From Planotetraspora mira (GTDB lineage: Bacteria > Actinomycetota > Actinomycetes > Streptosporangiales > Streptosporangiaceae), in NCBI RefSeq assembly GCF_016863275.1, contig NZ_BOOO01000009.1, forward strand, positions 1 to 64,000: a stretch of DNA of 64,000 nucleotides, in the 5' to 3' direction. The notes beneath the pieces were generated by a model that was given only the letters and a program-made list of their open reading frames with translations, did not search any database and was not told where the DNA came from. Of the stretch, positions 46,580 through 56,381 are shown piece by piece. Position 1 is the stretch's first letter. The number at the start of each line of letters is the position of its first letter. A program made the translations under genes and the position numbers.

Positions 46580-47692
46580 TCACCCGTGTACGGCAGGCTC
46601 GCGGGAGTGCACGCTTTCGCCGTCGCTCGCAGCCGGCGCCGCGGATGGCTGCGAGCCCGCCTTGGTACGCGACTCCGGCCGCCTGAGCTTGGTGAAGGCC
46701 CAGGACATGTTCGGTTCGACCGCCCAACTGGTGAGGCGCCGGACAGGCGGCGTACAGAGCACGGTCGCCAGCACCAGGCCGAAGACGATCACCAGCGTGA
46801 CACCGAGCGGGTTGTCGAGCCGGCCGTAGAACCGTTCGACCATCTTGACCACGAAACCGTGCAGCAGGTACGCGTACATGGTCGCGGCACCCAGCCCGGT
46901 GAACCACATGCGGCGCCGCGGCGTGATCGCGATGAAGGCCGCCACCAACAACGCCCCCGCCACCAGCAGGGCGAGCCGGATGAGGCTGCCGCTCAGATCG
47001 TCCACGCCGATCTGTGAGTTCGCCTGCCGCCAGCGGATCCACTCGGTCGGCACCTTCATGTGCACGGCGAAGGCGACAACGAGCCCCACGAGCAGGACGG
47101 CCGCTCCGGCGAGCCTCGCCCACCGCTGTCGCAGGATGTCGAGATGCTCCGGCTTCAGCATGAGGCCGAGGACATAGAACGGCAGCAGGGCGAGCGTGCG
47201 GTTCATGGACAGCTCGTCAGGCAACGCGCTCGTCCCCGACAGGAGCGACAGGCCCACCGCGACCACCAACGGCCACCGCAACTGCTGCCACACCGGCGTG
47301 GAAAGCCGCCACAGGAAGAGCGACATCAGGAACCACGTCAGGTAGTACGGATCGAGCAGGCTGATCTCCAGCTTGCCGTACAGAAACAAACGCGGCAGCG
47401 AATAGGCGACCTCGAAGATCACGTACGGCACGGCGAGGCCGCTGATGAGCTTCCGCGCCTTACCTGCAGAGAACGTGAAATTTCGTGACAAATAGCCGCT
47501 GATAACAATGAAGAGCGGCATGTGAAACAGATAGATGTAGAAGTAGAGGGCGTGCGCGCCCTTCACATCCCGCAGATTCTCGATGAGGTGGCCACAGACC
47601 ACGAGAAGGATGGCCAGGTACTTGGCGTTGTCCAGGAGGGGGTCCCGAGCGGACGTGCCAGGCTTCACAGAGGCGGCGGGAGACGCGGTCAC
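46580..47692 (-). CDS. Acyltransferase-3 family membrane protein
   Basis: About 370 residues from GTG 47692; a GTG at 47770 would add 26 poorly conserved residues. It has some ten membrane helices. The start of the core, DPLLDNAKYLAILLVVCGHLIENL, has the catalytic His of fucose-4-O-acetylase-like acyltransferase-3 proteins, and FHMPLFIVISGYLSRNF is the second signature. The C-terminal tail is hydrophilic. It probably O-acylates a surface glycan made by the preceding cluster. The 53-bp repeat array lies directly upstream. Confidence 0.87.
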   Translation of the reverse strand: MTASPAASVKPGTSARDPLLDNAKYLAILLVVCGHLIENLRDVKGAHALYFYIYLFHMPLFIVISGYLSRNFTFSAGKARKLISGLAVPYVIFEVAYSLPRLFLYGKLEISLLDPYYLTWFLMSLFLWRLSTPVWQQLRWPLVVAVGLSLLSGTSALPDELSMNRTLALLPFYVLGLMLKPEHLDILRQRWARLAGAAVLLVGLVVAFAVHMKVPTEWIRWRQANSQIGVDDLSGSLIRLALLVAGALLVAAFIAITPRRRMWFTGLGAATMYAYLLHGFVVKMVERFYGRLDNPLGVTLVIVFGLVLATVLCTPPVRRLTSWAVEPNMSWAFTKLRRPESRTKAGSQPSAAPAASDGESVHSREPAVHG

Positions 47693-47774
47693 GGTGCCGG
47701 ACCCTACCGACTGCGCGTATGTCGTGATAGGTAACGGCGAACAAATTTTGCCGTAACCCTCATCGACCACTCCA

Positions 47775-47945
47775 CTACGTGATCACAAACTGAATATTCG
47801 CAGCTCAGGCCGTATTCATACGAATTCGCGCATGATCACGAACCGTGGTTTCGCAGCTCAGTCGTCATCTTTCCGAATGTGTGCATGATCACGCACCATG
47901 ATTGCGCAGGTCGGAGGGGCTTTCTCCGAAGGTGTGCATGATCAC
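47775..47945. repeat. Four-copy direct array of the 53-bp repeat
   Basis: Cores at 47775 (degenerate), 47828, 47881 and 47934, all in the GTGCATGATCAC orientation and each exactly 53 bp apart. The inner blocks CGCAGSTC and CCGAATGT recur at the same offsets as in the 24.3-kb array. The sequence after the last core (ATGATCACGCGGGAGGGGT) nearly matches that after the 24667 copy. It lies at the 3' side of the SDR gene and upstream of the acyltransferase gene. Confidence 0.88.
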
Positions 47946-47988
47946 GCGGGAGGGGTGGGTGGTGCGGTGCGGTGCGCCTGAGCGGGGG

Positions 47989-48795
47989 TCACAGGGAGCA
48001 GGCGGTCTGGCTGGCGGACCAGAGGGCCTCGGCGAGCCGGGGATCGGTCATCGTCCGGGGCACGGTCGCGGGGACGTTCTTGACGAAGAACCGGCCCGGG
48101 TGGCCGACCCCGTCGGCGTGGGTGACCAAATGGACGATCCTGTCCGCCCCCGCCTCCGGCGGCTCGCTCATTCCCGGCACGACCGTCAGGAACTTCATGA
48201 AGAACGTGCCCGCGGCGAAGCCCGTGTTGAGGACGCCGGGATGCAGACAGGTGGCCGCCAGCCCGCGGTCGGCGAGCGCGACGGTGAACAGGGCGTTGGC
48301 CTGTTTGGTGTCGCCGTACTGCAGCCATCCGCTCCACCGGCGCCGATCCCTGGACAGGTCGGCCGGATCCAGGCGGCCCGTCCTGGCCGCGCGCGACGAG
48401 GTCGTGACGACCCGCGCGGACGACTCCTTCAGGCGGTCGAACAGCAGGTTCGTCAGGAGGAACGGAGCCAGATGATTGACCTGCATCATGAGCTCGTGCC
48501 CGTCGGCCGTCCGCTCCCGCCGGGTCGTCATCACGCCCGCGTTGTTGACCAGGACGTCGATGCGTTCGTAGCGGGCGAGCAACTCGTCCGCGAGTCTCCG
48601 GACGTCGTCCAGGACCGCGAAGTCGGCCTGGAACGTGCCAGGCGCGGTTCCGGTGGCGGCGGCGACTTGATCGGCCACCGCTGCCAGCCTGGCGGGGGTA
48701 CGCCCCACGAGCACTAGTTGGTGCTCCCGCTTTGCGAGTTCAAGCGCCACAGCAGCACCGATTCCGGCACTGGCCCCAGTAAGCACTGTAATCAT
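47989..48795 (-). CDS. Short-chain dehydrogenase/reductase
   Basis: A 268-residue SDR of the retinol-dehydrogenase-like group. It has the cofactor motif TGASAGIGAAVA at the N-terminus, NNAGVM, Ser in VTTSSRAAR, and the catalytic YGDTK (YxxxK). The Arg in GRTPARL after strand 2 suggests NADP(H). ATG 48795 follows GGAGG. The substrate is unknown; the neighbours do not help. Confidence 0.9.
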   Translation of the reverse strand: MITVLTGASAGIGAAVALELAKREHQLVLVGRTPARLAAVADQVAAATGTAPGTFQADFAVLDDVRRLADELLARYERIDVLVNNAGVMTTRRERTADGHELMMQVNHLAPFLLTNLLFDRLKESSARVVTTSSRAARTGRLDPADLSRDRRRWSGWLQYGDTKQANALFTVALADRGLAATCLHPGVLNTGFAAGTFFMKFLTVVPGMSEPPEAGADRIVHLVTHADGVGHPGRFFVKNVPATVPRTMTDPRLAEALWSASQTACSL

Positions 48796-48906
48796 CAGGA
48801 CCTCCACTGCGCCAGAACTGTATCGGTGCTAGTCTCCTATGCGATCTTCCGGAGGTGCATTTCCCCATAAATGCGGCGTGAGCCTCCACGCACTGCAGGA
48901 GTGGCC

Positions 48907-51552
48907 ATGGGTTCCAGAAACCGGTCGATTCGGTTCAAGATCTTCTTGTTACTACTGCTCCCATTGCTCATGCTGAGCGCTTTGTGGGGATTTGTCCTTA
49001 AGCTCACGGTCGGCGACGGCGTCGCCCTCCTCCAGGCCAAATCGTTGTACGACTCGATCGGCGTGACCTCCGCCGACCTCGGCCTGCACATCCAGGCCGA
49101 GCGTGCGCTGACCATCCGCATGCTCAGCGCGAACCAGACGAGTTCGTCCGCGGTCACCACGCAGCAGGCCAAGACCAGCTCCGCGGCCGACACCTTCACC
49201 AAGGCCGTGCACGAGCAGGAGGACGGGGGCGCCCTCGGCGGCGACCTCAAGGCCCCGCTGGACGCCCTGCTCGCCTCGCTCGACCGCCTGCCGTCGATCC
49301 GCGAGTCCGTCACTCTCGGCAAGTTCGACCGGCTCGAGGCGATGAACGCCTACAACGGGGTCATGGACGAGTTGTTCGGGCTCTACGACCGCCTCGTCTC
49401 GGTGCCCGACCTGTCCATCTTCCAGCAGGCCAGTGCCATGCAGGCGATGGGCAACGCCTACGAGATGATCGCCCGCGAGGACGCCCTGGTCCGCGGGACG
49501 ATCATGAGCGGCGGCAGGCTGACCCGCGACGAGCACAAGGCCTTCACGGAATGGGCCGCCGACCGCCGGTTCATCTACCAGAAGTACCGGCCGATCCTCA
49601 AGGGCGGCATGCGGCAGCCGTACGAGGACGTGCTGAACTCCCAGACCTTCGACCGGTTCGCGACGCTCGAGGACGGCGTCGTGACCGCGACCACCGGCAG
49701 CCTGTACGCCATCGACCGTGACAAGTGGGCGCCCACCGTCGACTCCCTCAACGCCCGGCTGGACACGGCACGCGTCAAGGCGTCCGACGCGCTCACGACG
49801 GAGGCCACCTCGGCGGCCGGCGCCATCGTGACCCGCATCGCGATCGCCGGCGGGCTCGGCCTGCTGGCGATCCTGGCCACGATCGTCTTCTCCGTCCGCT
49901 TCGGCCGCCGCCTCGTCGGCGACCTCGCCGGCCTGCGCGGGGCCGCGCTCGACCTCGCCGATGTACGGCTTCCCGATGTCGTGGACCGGCTCCGCCGCGG
50001 CGAGGACGTCGACGTCGACGCGGCGGCGCCGCCGATCAAGGCGACCGGCTCGAGCGAGGTCGTGGACGTCGCCAACGCGTTCGGCACGGTGCGGCGCACA
50101 GCCGTGGAGGCCGCCGTCGGCCAGGCCAACCTGCGGCGGGGCGTCAGCCAGATGTTCCTCAACCTGGCCCGTCGCAAGCAGAGCCTGCTCCATCGCCAGC
50201 TGACCCTCCTCGACTCCATGCAGCGCCGGTCGGCGGACCCCGAGAGCCTGGAGGACCTCTTCCGGCTCGACCACCTGACCACGCGCATGCGCCGGCACGC
50301 GGAAGGCCTGATCATCCTCTCCGGCGCCACGCCCGGCCGCTCCTGGCGCAAGCCGGTGCCGGTCATGGACGTGGTCCGCGCGGCGATCTCCGAGGTCGAG
50401 GACTTCACCCGCATCTCCCTGCCGACGATGCCGAACGCCTCCGTGACGGGCTCGGTCGTGGCGGACGTCGTCCACCTGCTGGCCGAGCTCCTCGAGAACG
50501 CGACGGTCTTCTCCCCGCCGCAGACCAAGGTGCTGGTGCGCGGCGAGGTCGTCGCCAACGGACTGGTCATCGAGATCGAGGACCGCGGTCTGGGCCTGTC
50601 GCCCGAGGAGTACGCCGACATCAACGAGCGGCTGGCGAACCCGCCGGAGTTCGACCTGGCCGACAGCGACCGCCTCGGGCTCTTCGTGGTCGGCCAGCTC
50701 GCCGCCCGTTACGGCATCGGCGTGTTGCTGCGCGGCTCGCCGTACGGCGGCACGACCGCGATCGTGCTCATGCCGCGGGCCCTGGTGGCCGACGACGGAT
50801 CCCCTGCGGCGATCACCGGCTCCGTGGCCCATGCGACGGGCGTGGGACCCGGCGCCAGGCGGGCCATCACGGCGCCGGTCACCGCGGAGGTGACCGAGCG
50901 GGAGGCGATCTCCGAGCTCGCGCTCTCCCAGGGCGCGGCTCCGGAGACCGCGGCCTCCCCGGCTGCCGATCAGTCCAGCCCGGACACCTCGCCGTTCTTC
51001 ACACCCGCCGCGCTGCGGACCGAGGCCGTCCCCTCCGCGGCGCGCGACGACCTGCCCGAGAGCGAGCCGGCACCCGGTCTGCGGGCGGTGCCACAGGACT
51101 CCCCTCTCGTTCCCGGCCTCGACGACAAGCGGATGGGCGCGTTCGCGGACCTCTCGGGGGGCGGCCCCGGCGCGGGTTCCTCGAACGGATCCACCGTCAA
51201 CGGCCTTCCCGTCCGCGAACGCACGACGCGCGGCCGCACGGTTCACGAAGGCGCACCCCACGCGGACCTCGCCAGGCCGCCGGCGGCCGGCGCCTCCAAC
51301 GCGAACGGCACGCACGCGGGATTGCCCCGGCGCGTACGGCAGGCCAATATCGTTCCTCAGCTCCGCGACGGGTCGCAGCCGCTGGGCGCTCCTACGCCGG
51401 ACCCCGAGGAGCGATCGCCGGAAGAGGCCAGGGCCATGTTCTCCGCCTTCCAGGCGGGCGGACGGCGTGGCCGCGAGGACTCCGAGCAGCCGGAAGGCAA
51501 CGAGTACGGAAGCTTCGCAAACAACACGCATGGCGAGAAGGGTGACGAATGA
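48907..51552 (+). CDS. cvnA: Conservon sensor kinase-like protein, NIT domain (CvnA)
   Basis: An 881-residue membrane protein. Membrane helices lie at about 8-32 and 303-328, flanking an outer nitrate/nitrite-sensing (NIT)-type helical domain. A HAMP-like linker follows, then a helical segment (MFLNLARRKQSLLHRQL) and an ATPase domain (about 495-625; LLENATVFSPP as N-box, IEDRGLGLSPEE as G1). The last 250 residues are Pro/Ala/Gly-rich and disordered. This is the first gene of a conservon, whose CvnA-D proteins form a membrane complex reminiscent of eukaryotic GPCR signalling. GGAG lies 5 nt before ATG 48907. Confidence 0.93.
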   Translation: MGSRNRSIRFKIFLLLLLPLLMLSALWGFVLKLTVGDGVALLQAKSLYDSIGVTSADLGLHIQAERALTIRMLSANQTSSSAVTTQQAKTSSAADTFTKAVHEQEDGGALGGDLKAPLDALLASLDRLPSIRESVTLGKFDRLEAMNAYNGVMDELFGLYDRLVSVPDLSIFQQASAMQAMGNAYEMIAREDALVRGTIMSGGRLTRDEHKAFTEWAADRRFIYQKYRPILKGGMRQPYEDVLNSQTFDRFATLEDGVVTATTGSLYAIDRDKWAPTVDSLNARLDTARVKASDALTTEATSAAGAIVTRIAIAGGLGLLAILATIVFSVRFGRRLVGDLAGLRGAALDLADVRLPDVVDRLRRGEDVDVDAAAPPIKATGSSEVVDVANAFGTVRRTAVEAAVGQANLRRGVSQMFLNLARRKQSLLHRQLTLLDSMQRRSADPESLEDLFRLDHLTTRMRRHAEGLIILSGATPGRSWRKPVPVMDVVRAAISEVEDFTRISLPTMPNASVTGSVVADVVHLLAELLENATVFSPPQTKVLVRGEVVANGLVIEIEDRGLGLSPEEYADINERLANPPEFDLADSDRLGLFVVGQLAARYGIGVLLRGSPYGGTTAIVLMPRALVADDGSPAAITGSVAHATGVGPGARRAITAPVTAEVTEREAISELALSQGAAPETAASPAADQSSPDTSPFFTPAALRTEAVPSAARDDLPESEPAPGLRAVPQDSPLVPGLDDKRMGAFADLSGGGPGAGSSNGSTVNGLPVRERTTRGRTVHEGAPHADLARPPAAGASNANGTHAGLPRRVRQANIVPQLRDGSQPLGAPTPDPEERSPEEARAMFSAFQAGGRRGREDSEQPEGNEYGSFANNTHGEKGDE

Positions 51553-51956
51553 CCGGCAAAGCGACGTCGACCGGCGAGCTCAACTGGCTGCTCGACGATC
51601 TCATCAGCAGGGTCGCCGCCGTCCGCCAGGCGGTGATCCTCTCCACGGACGGCCTCGTCGTCGGAGCGTCCCAGGGCCTGAGCCGGGAGGACGCGGAGCA
51701 TCTGTCCGCCGTCGCCGCCGGCTTCCAGAGCCTGGCACGCGGCGCGGGGCGTCACTTCGGCGGCGGCGAGGTGCGTCAGACCATCGTCGAGATGGAGTCG
51801 GCGTTCCTGTTCGTGACGGCCGCCGGGCAGGGCACCTGCCTTGCCGTGCTCGCGGCGTCCGACGCGGATGTGGGCCACATCGCCTACGAGATGGCCATGC
51901 TCGTCAAGCGTGTCGGCCAGCACATCTCCACGAGCCCGCGGCGGTCCCCGTCATGA
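51549..51956 (+). CDS. cvnB: Roadblock/LC7-domain protein (CvnB)
   Basis: A 135-residue Roadblock/LC7 (MglB-like) protein: LNWLLDDLISRVAAVRQAVILSTDGLVVG at the start, then GGGEVRQTIVEM and FLFVTAAGQG. Its ATG overlaps the cvnA stop (ATGA), showing translational coupling. Roadblock proteins act as partners or activating factors of Ras-like GTPases, here CvnD. Confidence 0.95.
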   Translation: MTGKATSTGELNWLLDDLISRVAAVRQAVILSTDGLVVGASQGLSREDAEHLSAVAAGFQSLARGAGRHFGGGEVRQTIVEMESAFLFVTAAGQGTCLAVLAASDADVGHIAYEMAMLVKRVGQHISTSPRRSPS

Positions 51957-51969
51957 AGCGGGGCGCCGT

Positions 51970-52338
51970 ATGACGGGGCCGCGCTGGATGGACGAGGAGG
52001 CCGGACCAGTCGTCCGGCCTTTCGCCCTGACCGGGGGCCGAGCACGGTCCTCCGGTGACAACCTCGATCTCATCGCCATGGTGAGGTCGACCGGAACGCC
52101 TCCGCACGGTGACACGACCATCGGTCCCGAGCAGCGGCGGATTTTGGAGATCGCGCGCTCGGGGGCGTCGGTCGCGGACATCGCATCCGACGTCGACCTG
52201 CCACTCGGCGTGGTCCGCGTACTGATCGGAGATCTGCACGACCAAGGGCTGATCGTCGTACGGCCTCCGGTCACGGTCGCGCCGCAGCCCAGCGAGCGCA
52301 TTCTCAAGGAAGTGATCAATGGCCTTCGCGCCCTCTGA
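51970..52338 (+). CDS. cvnC: DUF742 protein (CvnC)
   Basis: A 122-residue DUF742 protein. It has the typical VVRPFALTGGR near residue 15 and a C-terminal winged-helix-like half (ILEIARSGASVADIASDVDLPLGVVRVLIGDL). It lies 13 bp after cvnB and overlaps cvnD by 20 bp. The role in conservons is thought to be an adaptor between sensor and GTPase. Confidence 0.94.
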   Translation: MTGPRWMDEEAGPVVRPFALTGGRARSSGDNLDLIAMVRSTGTPPHGDTTIGPEQRRILEIARSGASVADIASDVDLPLGVVRVLIGDLHDQGLIVVRPPVTVAPQPSERILKEVINGLRAL

Positions 52339-52894
52339 CGAGCCGGTCGCTCTGAAGATCCTCGTCGCCGGCGGCTTCGGCGTCGGCAAGACCACGCTGG
52401 TCGGCGCCATCAGCGAGATTCGTCCCCTGCGCACCGAGGAGGTCTTGTCCGACCGCAGTGTCGGTGTGGACGACATCGACGGGGTGGAGGGGAAGACCAC
52501 CACCACCGTGGCGATGGACTTCGGCCGGATCACGATCCGGGAAGGCCTCGTGGTCTACCTGTTCGGCACCCCCGGGCAGGAGCGCTTCTGGTTCATGTGG
52601 GATGAGTTGTCCTACGGCGCCCTGGGAGCGGTCGTGCTGGCCGACACCCGTCGCCTGACGGACTGCTTCCCGTCCATCGACTACTTCGAGCAGCGCGGCA
52701 CGCCGTTCATCGTCGCCGTGAACTGTTTCGACGGCGCGGAGCGCCACGAGCCCGACGACGTGCGGGTCGCACTCGACCTCGATCCCGAGGTCCCGGTGCT
52801 GCTCTGCGACGTCCGCAGGCGGGCGTCGGCCAAGGTGGTCCTGGTCACTCTGGTCGAGCACGCGTTGAAGACCCTGACGGCCGCCCAGCGCTGA
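52319..52894 (+). CDS. cvnD: Ras-like small GTPase (CvnD)
   Basis: A 191-residue GTP-binding protein. The P-loop is GGFGVGKTT, switch II is FGTPGQERFWFM, and the guanine-specificity loop reads VNCFD, where NKxD has changed as is usual in CvnD proteins. It starts within the end of cvnC. It completes the cvnABCD operon; no P450 or extra gene is appended, and the next gene is convergent. Confidence 0.95.
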   Translation: MAFAPSDEPVALKILVAGGFGVGKTTLVGAISEIRPLRTEEVLSDRSVGVDDIDGVEGKTTTTVAMDFGRITIREGLVVYLFGTPGQERFWFMWDELSYGALGAVVLADTRRLTDCFPSIDYFEQRGTPFIVAVNCFDGAERHEPDDVRVALDLDPEVPVLLCDVRRRASAKVVLVTLVEHALKTLTAAQR

Positions 52895-52895
52895 A

Positions 52896-53639
52896 TCACG
52901 CAGCGAGCTTCGGGGGCCCCGCGGACGTCAGGGCCCCCGAAGCGCCCGCCGGGTCCAGCGGCCGCACAGCGGCCCGCTCCCCGACGGTCACGAACCGGCG
53001 CCGCCGCACATCGGCCACCTCTCGCAGCGTCCCCGCCCACGTGAGCCGCAGCAGCCGTACGGCGAGCACCAGGAGAACCGCCACCTCGGTGCCGAGGAGA
53101 AGCCGTTCGACCAGGCCGACCATCACGCCGTGCCCCGGCAGCGCCACGTAGGTGATGGCCGCGAGGCCCAGCCCGCCGGCCAGCGCGAGCCACTCCACCG
53201 GCCGCGCCGCCGGGCTCCATCGCTCGTCCTGCGCCAACCGCCCGACCAGGAGTGTCGCCGCGGCCGGAAGGCTCACGAAGGCGGCCGCCGACAGAACGAG
53301 GTGCACGGCGGTCGCCCAGCCGCGCCCCGCGCCCGCGGCCGTCGTCGGCACGAACGCCGCCGCCATGAGCGACATGCTCCAGACGATCATCAAGATGCGC
53401 GGCCAGCCCTCGACCGGGGCGCGCACGGCGCGCATTCCGGCCAGCAGCGCCAGAGACGAGAGCCCGAGGACCGCCATGGCCGCCTCGATCCCGACGCCGC
53501 GGTCCAGTGAGGCGTACTCGCTGATCGTCATCGTGACCGGGTCGAGGGCGGAGTCTCCTGCCACCTGAGCCGTGACCACGTAGATCACCGCGAACAGGAT
53601 GCCGCCACAGGCGATCACGGGATAGAGCCTCTTGACCAT
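52896..53639 (-). CDS. DUF998 membrane protein
   Basis: A 247-residue protein with about six membrane helices, matching the DUF998 pattern (DPVTMTISEYASLDRG, then MRAVRAP and a final hydrophobic pair). ATG 53639 is preferred; an upstream start at 53705 would add a hydrophilic, non-homologous lead. The last 15 residues are encoded within a strong terminator hairpin shared with the convergent cvn operon. The function of this family is unknown. Confidence 0.8.
   Translation of the reverse strand: MVKRLYPVIACGGILFAVIYVVTAQVAGDSALDPVTMTISEYASLDRGVGIEAAMAVLGLSSLALLAGMRAVRAPVEGWPRILMIVWSMSLMAAAFVPTTAAGAGRGWATAVHLVLSAAAFVSLPAAATLLVGRLAQDERWSPAARPVEWLALAGGLGLAAITYVALPGHGVMVGLVERLLLGTEVAVLLVLAVRLLRLTWAGTLREVADVRRRRFVTVGERAAVRPLDPAGASGALTSAGPPKLAA
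52907..52943. terminator. Perfect 13-bp hairpin between cvnD and DUF998
   Basis: GCTTCGGGGGCCC (52907-52919) and its exact complement (52931-52943) around an 11-nt loop. It starts 13 bp after the cvnD stop but lies inside the 3' coding end of the convergent DUF998 gene, so it terminates cvn transcription while encoding the DUF998 tail. Confidence 0.7.
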
Positions 53640-53771
53640 GTCTCGAGGATCCCGCGAGTGGGTGCGTCCGGGCATCCGGGTAAACGCCCAAGATGTCCCG
53701 GACACACCCTCAGGGTCGCCTCAGGGTAGGTGTTTCCGCCCTCGCCTCCGGCAAGGCACGCCGGGGCCGCT

Positions 53772-55136
53772 CTAGAGGTCGCTCGCTTCCCGGTAACGGT
53801 CGCGGAGCCCCTTGGTGACATCGGCCTCGTAGAGCTCGGTGTCCGCCGCCTCCCAGCGAGGAGGCTCGGGAGCACCCGAGACCAGCCACGCCGCCTGGCG
53901 GGCCGCCCCGTCCGCGACGTACTCACCCGGGCTCGGCACCAGCACGGGCGCGCCGAACACGGTGGGAGCGATGCGCCTGACCGCCTCGGACCGGGCTCCG
54001 CCGCCGATGAGCAGCACCCTGTTCGCCGTGAGCCCGAGCGCGTCGAGCGCGTCGGCGAGGCCGCAGAGCATGCCCTCGACGGCCGCGCGGGCCAGGTGCT
54101 CGGGGGTCGCCGTGGCCAGCCTCAGCCCGTGCAGCGAACCCGTCGCGTCAGGCCGGTTCGGCGTGCGCTCCCCTTCCAGGTACGGCACGAGCACCAGGCC
54201 GTCGGCACCGGGCGGAGCCTGCAGAGCCAGGTCGCTGAGCTGTTCCTGGGTGACCCCGAGCATGCGGGCGGCCGCCTGCAGCACTCGGGCCGCGTTCAGC
54301 GTCGCGACCAGCGGCAGGAACCGTCCGGTCGCGTCGGCGAACCCGGCGACCGCTCCCGAGGGATCGGCCGACGGCAACTCCGCGACGGCGAACGCCGTAC
54401 CCGATGTGCCGATCGAGACGACGACGTCTCCGGGCCCGATGCCGACTCCGAGCGCGGCGGCCATGTTGTCGCCCGTGCCCGGCGCGAGCCGTACGGCGCC
54501 GGCGACACCGGCCTGCTCCGCCGGACCGAGCACGCGCGGCAGTGCCGGGGTGGCGCCCATCGCCATCTGGAGGAGATCGGTCCGGTAGGACCCGGTCGCG
54601 GGCGACCAGTAACCGGTGCCGGAGGCGTCTCCCCTGTCGGTGGTGATCTCGGTGGGCCGCCCGGCGAGCTTCCACGTCAGCCAGTCGTGCGGAAGGCAGA
54701 CCGAGCTCGTACGGCCCGCCTGCGCGGGCTCCTGCTCGGCCAGCCACCGGAGCTTGGTCACGGTGAACGACGCGACGGGAACGCTGCCGACGGCGGCGGC
54801 CCACTTGTCCGGGCCGCCGAGCTCGGTCACCAGATCGGACGCGGCCCGGGCGGAACGGGTGTCGTTCCACAGAAGCGCGGGCCGCACGACCTCGCCGTCC
54901 TCGTCGAGGCACACCATGCCGTGCTGCTGGGCGGCCACGCTCAGGGCCTCGACGTCGTCGAGGCCTCCGGCCTGGTCGATCGCCGTCCGCAGCGCCGCCC
55001 ACCACGCGTCGGGATGAACCTCTGTCCCGTCCGGATGCGTGGCGCGCCCTTCACGCACGAGCGCGCCCGTCTCCGCGTCGCGGATCACCACCTTGCAGCT
55101 CTGGGTCGAGGAGTCGACCCCCGCCACGAGGCTCAC
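53772..55136 (-). CDS. xylB: Xylulokinase
   Basis: A 454-residue FGGY-family kinase phosphorylating D-xylulose. Motifs: [16 protein letters not shown] (N-terminal phosphate loop), [40 protein letters not shown] and [18 protein letters not shown] 55136 is chosen, with GGAGG nine bases upstream. It lies 85 bp downstream of xylA in the same direction, so they form an operon under the divergent xylR. Confidence 0.94.
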   Translation of the reverse strand: MSLVAGVDSSTQSCKVVIRDAETGALVREGRATHPDGTEVHPDAWWAALRTAIDQAGGLDDVEALSVAAQQHGMVCLDEDGEVVRPALLWNDTRSARAASDLVTELGGPDKWAAAVGSVPVASFTVTKLRWLAEQEPAQAGRTSSVCLPHDWLTWKLAGRPTEITTDRGDASGTGYWSPATGSYRTDLLQMAMGATPALPRVLGPAEQAGVAGAVRLAPGTGDNMAAALGVGIGPGDVVVSIGTSGTAFAVAELPSADPSGAVAGFADATGRFLPLVATLNAARVLQAAARMLGVTQEQLSDLALQAPPGADGLVLVPYLEGERTPNRPDATGSLHGLRLATATPEHLARAAVEGMLCGLADALDALGLTANRVLLIGGGARSEAVRRIAPTVFGAPVLVPSPGEYVADGAARQAAWLVSGAPEPPRWEAADTELYEADVTKGLRDRYREASDL

Positions 55137-55201
55137 GATCGTCCTCCAGCCCCGATCGTCCCCGCGCACGTCGTCCGTGCGGGTGCACGTCCCACGAGCG
55201 G

Positions 55202-55231
55202 ACGCCTCATCCGCGCACGCCTCATCCGCGC
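55202..55231. repeat. 15-bp tandem duplication over the xylA stop codon
   Basis: Two perfect copies of ACGCCTCATCCGCGC. The duplication covers the xylA stop codon and duplicates it just downstream, leaving the protein unchanged. Confidence 0.6.
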
Positions 55232-56367
55232 ACGCCGAACAGGTGCTCCAGGGCGAGCTGGTTCAGGTGGGTGAAGTGGAAGCCGCGCTCGGCCGCCGCG
55301 TCAAGGTCGAAGTCGTCGTTGAACAGGTCCGCGACCGTCTCGCCCTCGGCCATCGTCGGCACGGCGATCTCGGTCACCCGGCTGGCGGCGAGCGCCTCCT
55401 GGACCTCGGGGTCCGCGCGGAAGGCCTTCGACTTCTCCTTCAAGATGAGGTAGGTCCGCATGTTGGCGGCGGCCGAGACCCAGACGTCGGCGGCGTCGTC
55501 GGTGCGCAGCGGCTTGTAGTCGAAGTGCCTGGGGCCCTCGTAGCCGCCGTTCTCCAGGAGGTCGACGAGGAAGAACGCGTTCTTCACGTCGCCGTGCCCG
55601 AAGATCAGGTCCTGGTCGTACCTCGGGCCGTGCTGGCCGTTGAGGTCGAGGTGGAAGAGCTTGCCCTGCCACAGTGCCTGGGCGATGCCGTGCGCGTAGT
55701 TGAGGCCCGCCATCTGCTCGTGGCCGACCTCGGGGTTGAGGCCCACCATCTCGGGGTGCTCGAGCATGCTGATGAGGCCGAGGGCGTGCCCGATGGTCGG
55801 GAGCAGGATGTCGCCCCGCGGCTCGTTCGGCTTGGGCTCGAGCGCGAAGCGGATGTCATAGCCCTTGTCGATCACGTACTGGCACAGGATGTCGAGGCTC
55901 TCCTTGTACCTGTCCAGGGCGGCCCTGACGTCCTTGGCGGCGTCGGACTCCGCACCCTCGCGGCCACCCCAGCACACGTAGGTCGTGGCACCCAGCTCGG
56001 CGGCGAGGTCGACGTTGCGCATGACCTTACGCAGCGCGTAACGGCGTACGTCGCGGTCGTTGCTCGTGAAGCCGCCGTCCTTGAACACCGGGTGGGTGAA
56101 CAGGTTCGTGGTCGCCATCGGCACCTTGAGCCCGGTCTCCGCGAGAGCCTTCTTGAAGCTCTCGATGGCCTTGGCCCGGTCCGGCTCGACCGCGAGCAGG
56201 TCGTCGTCGTGGAACGTCACGCCGTAGGCGCCCAGCTCAGCAAGCCGGTGAACGCTCTCGACCGGGTCCAGCGGCGCCCTGGTCGCGTCACCGAAGGGGT
56301 CGCGCGCCTGCCAGCCCACTGTCCACAGCCCGAATGTGAACTTGTCCTCGGGAGTGGGGGTGTACAT
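55222..56367 (-). CDS. xylA: Xylose isomerase
   Basis: A 381-residue class I xylose/glucose isomerase. Catalytic and metal-binding motifs are visible: GVTFHDDDL with the ring-opening His, [21 protein letters not shown] and HLDLNGQ. ATG 56367 follows AGGAGG. It is divergent from xylR, with a palindromic operator between. The first enzyme of xylose use, converting xylose to xylulose for XylB. Confidence 0.97.
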   Translation of the reverse strand: MYTPTPEDKFTFGLWTVGWQARDPFGDATRAPLDPVESVHRLAELGAYGVTFHDDDLLAVEPDRAKAIESFKKALAETGLKVPMATTNLFTHPVFKDGGFTSNDRDVRRYALRKVMRNVDLAAELGATTYVCWGGREGAESDAAKDVRAALDRYKESLDILCQYVIDKGYDIRFALEPKPNEPRGDILLPTIGHALGLISMLEHPEMVGLNPEVGHEQMAGLNYAHGIAQALWQGKLFHLDLNGQHGPRYDQDLIFGHGDVKNAFFLVDLLENGGYEGPRHFDYKPLRTDDAADVWVSAAANMRTYLILKEKSKAFRADPEVQEALAASRVTEIAVPTMAEGETVADLFNDDFDLDAAAERGFHFTHLNQLALEHLFGVRG

Positions 56368-56381
56368 GTTCGCCTCCTGAA

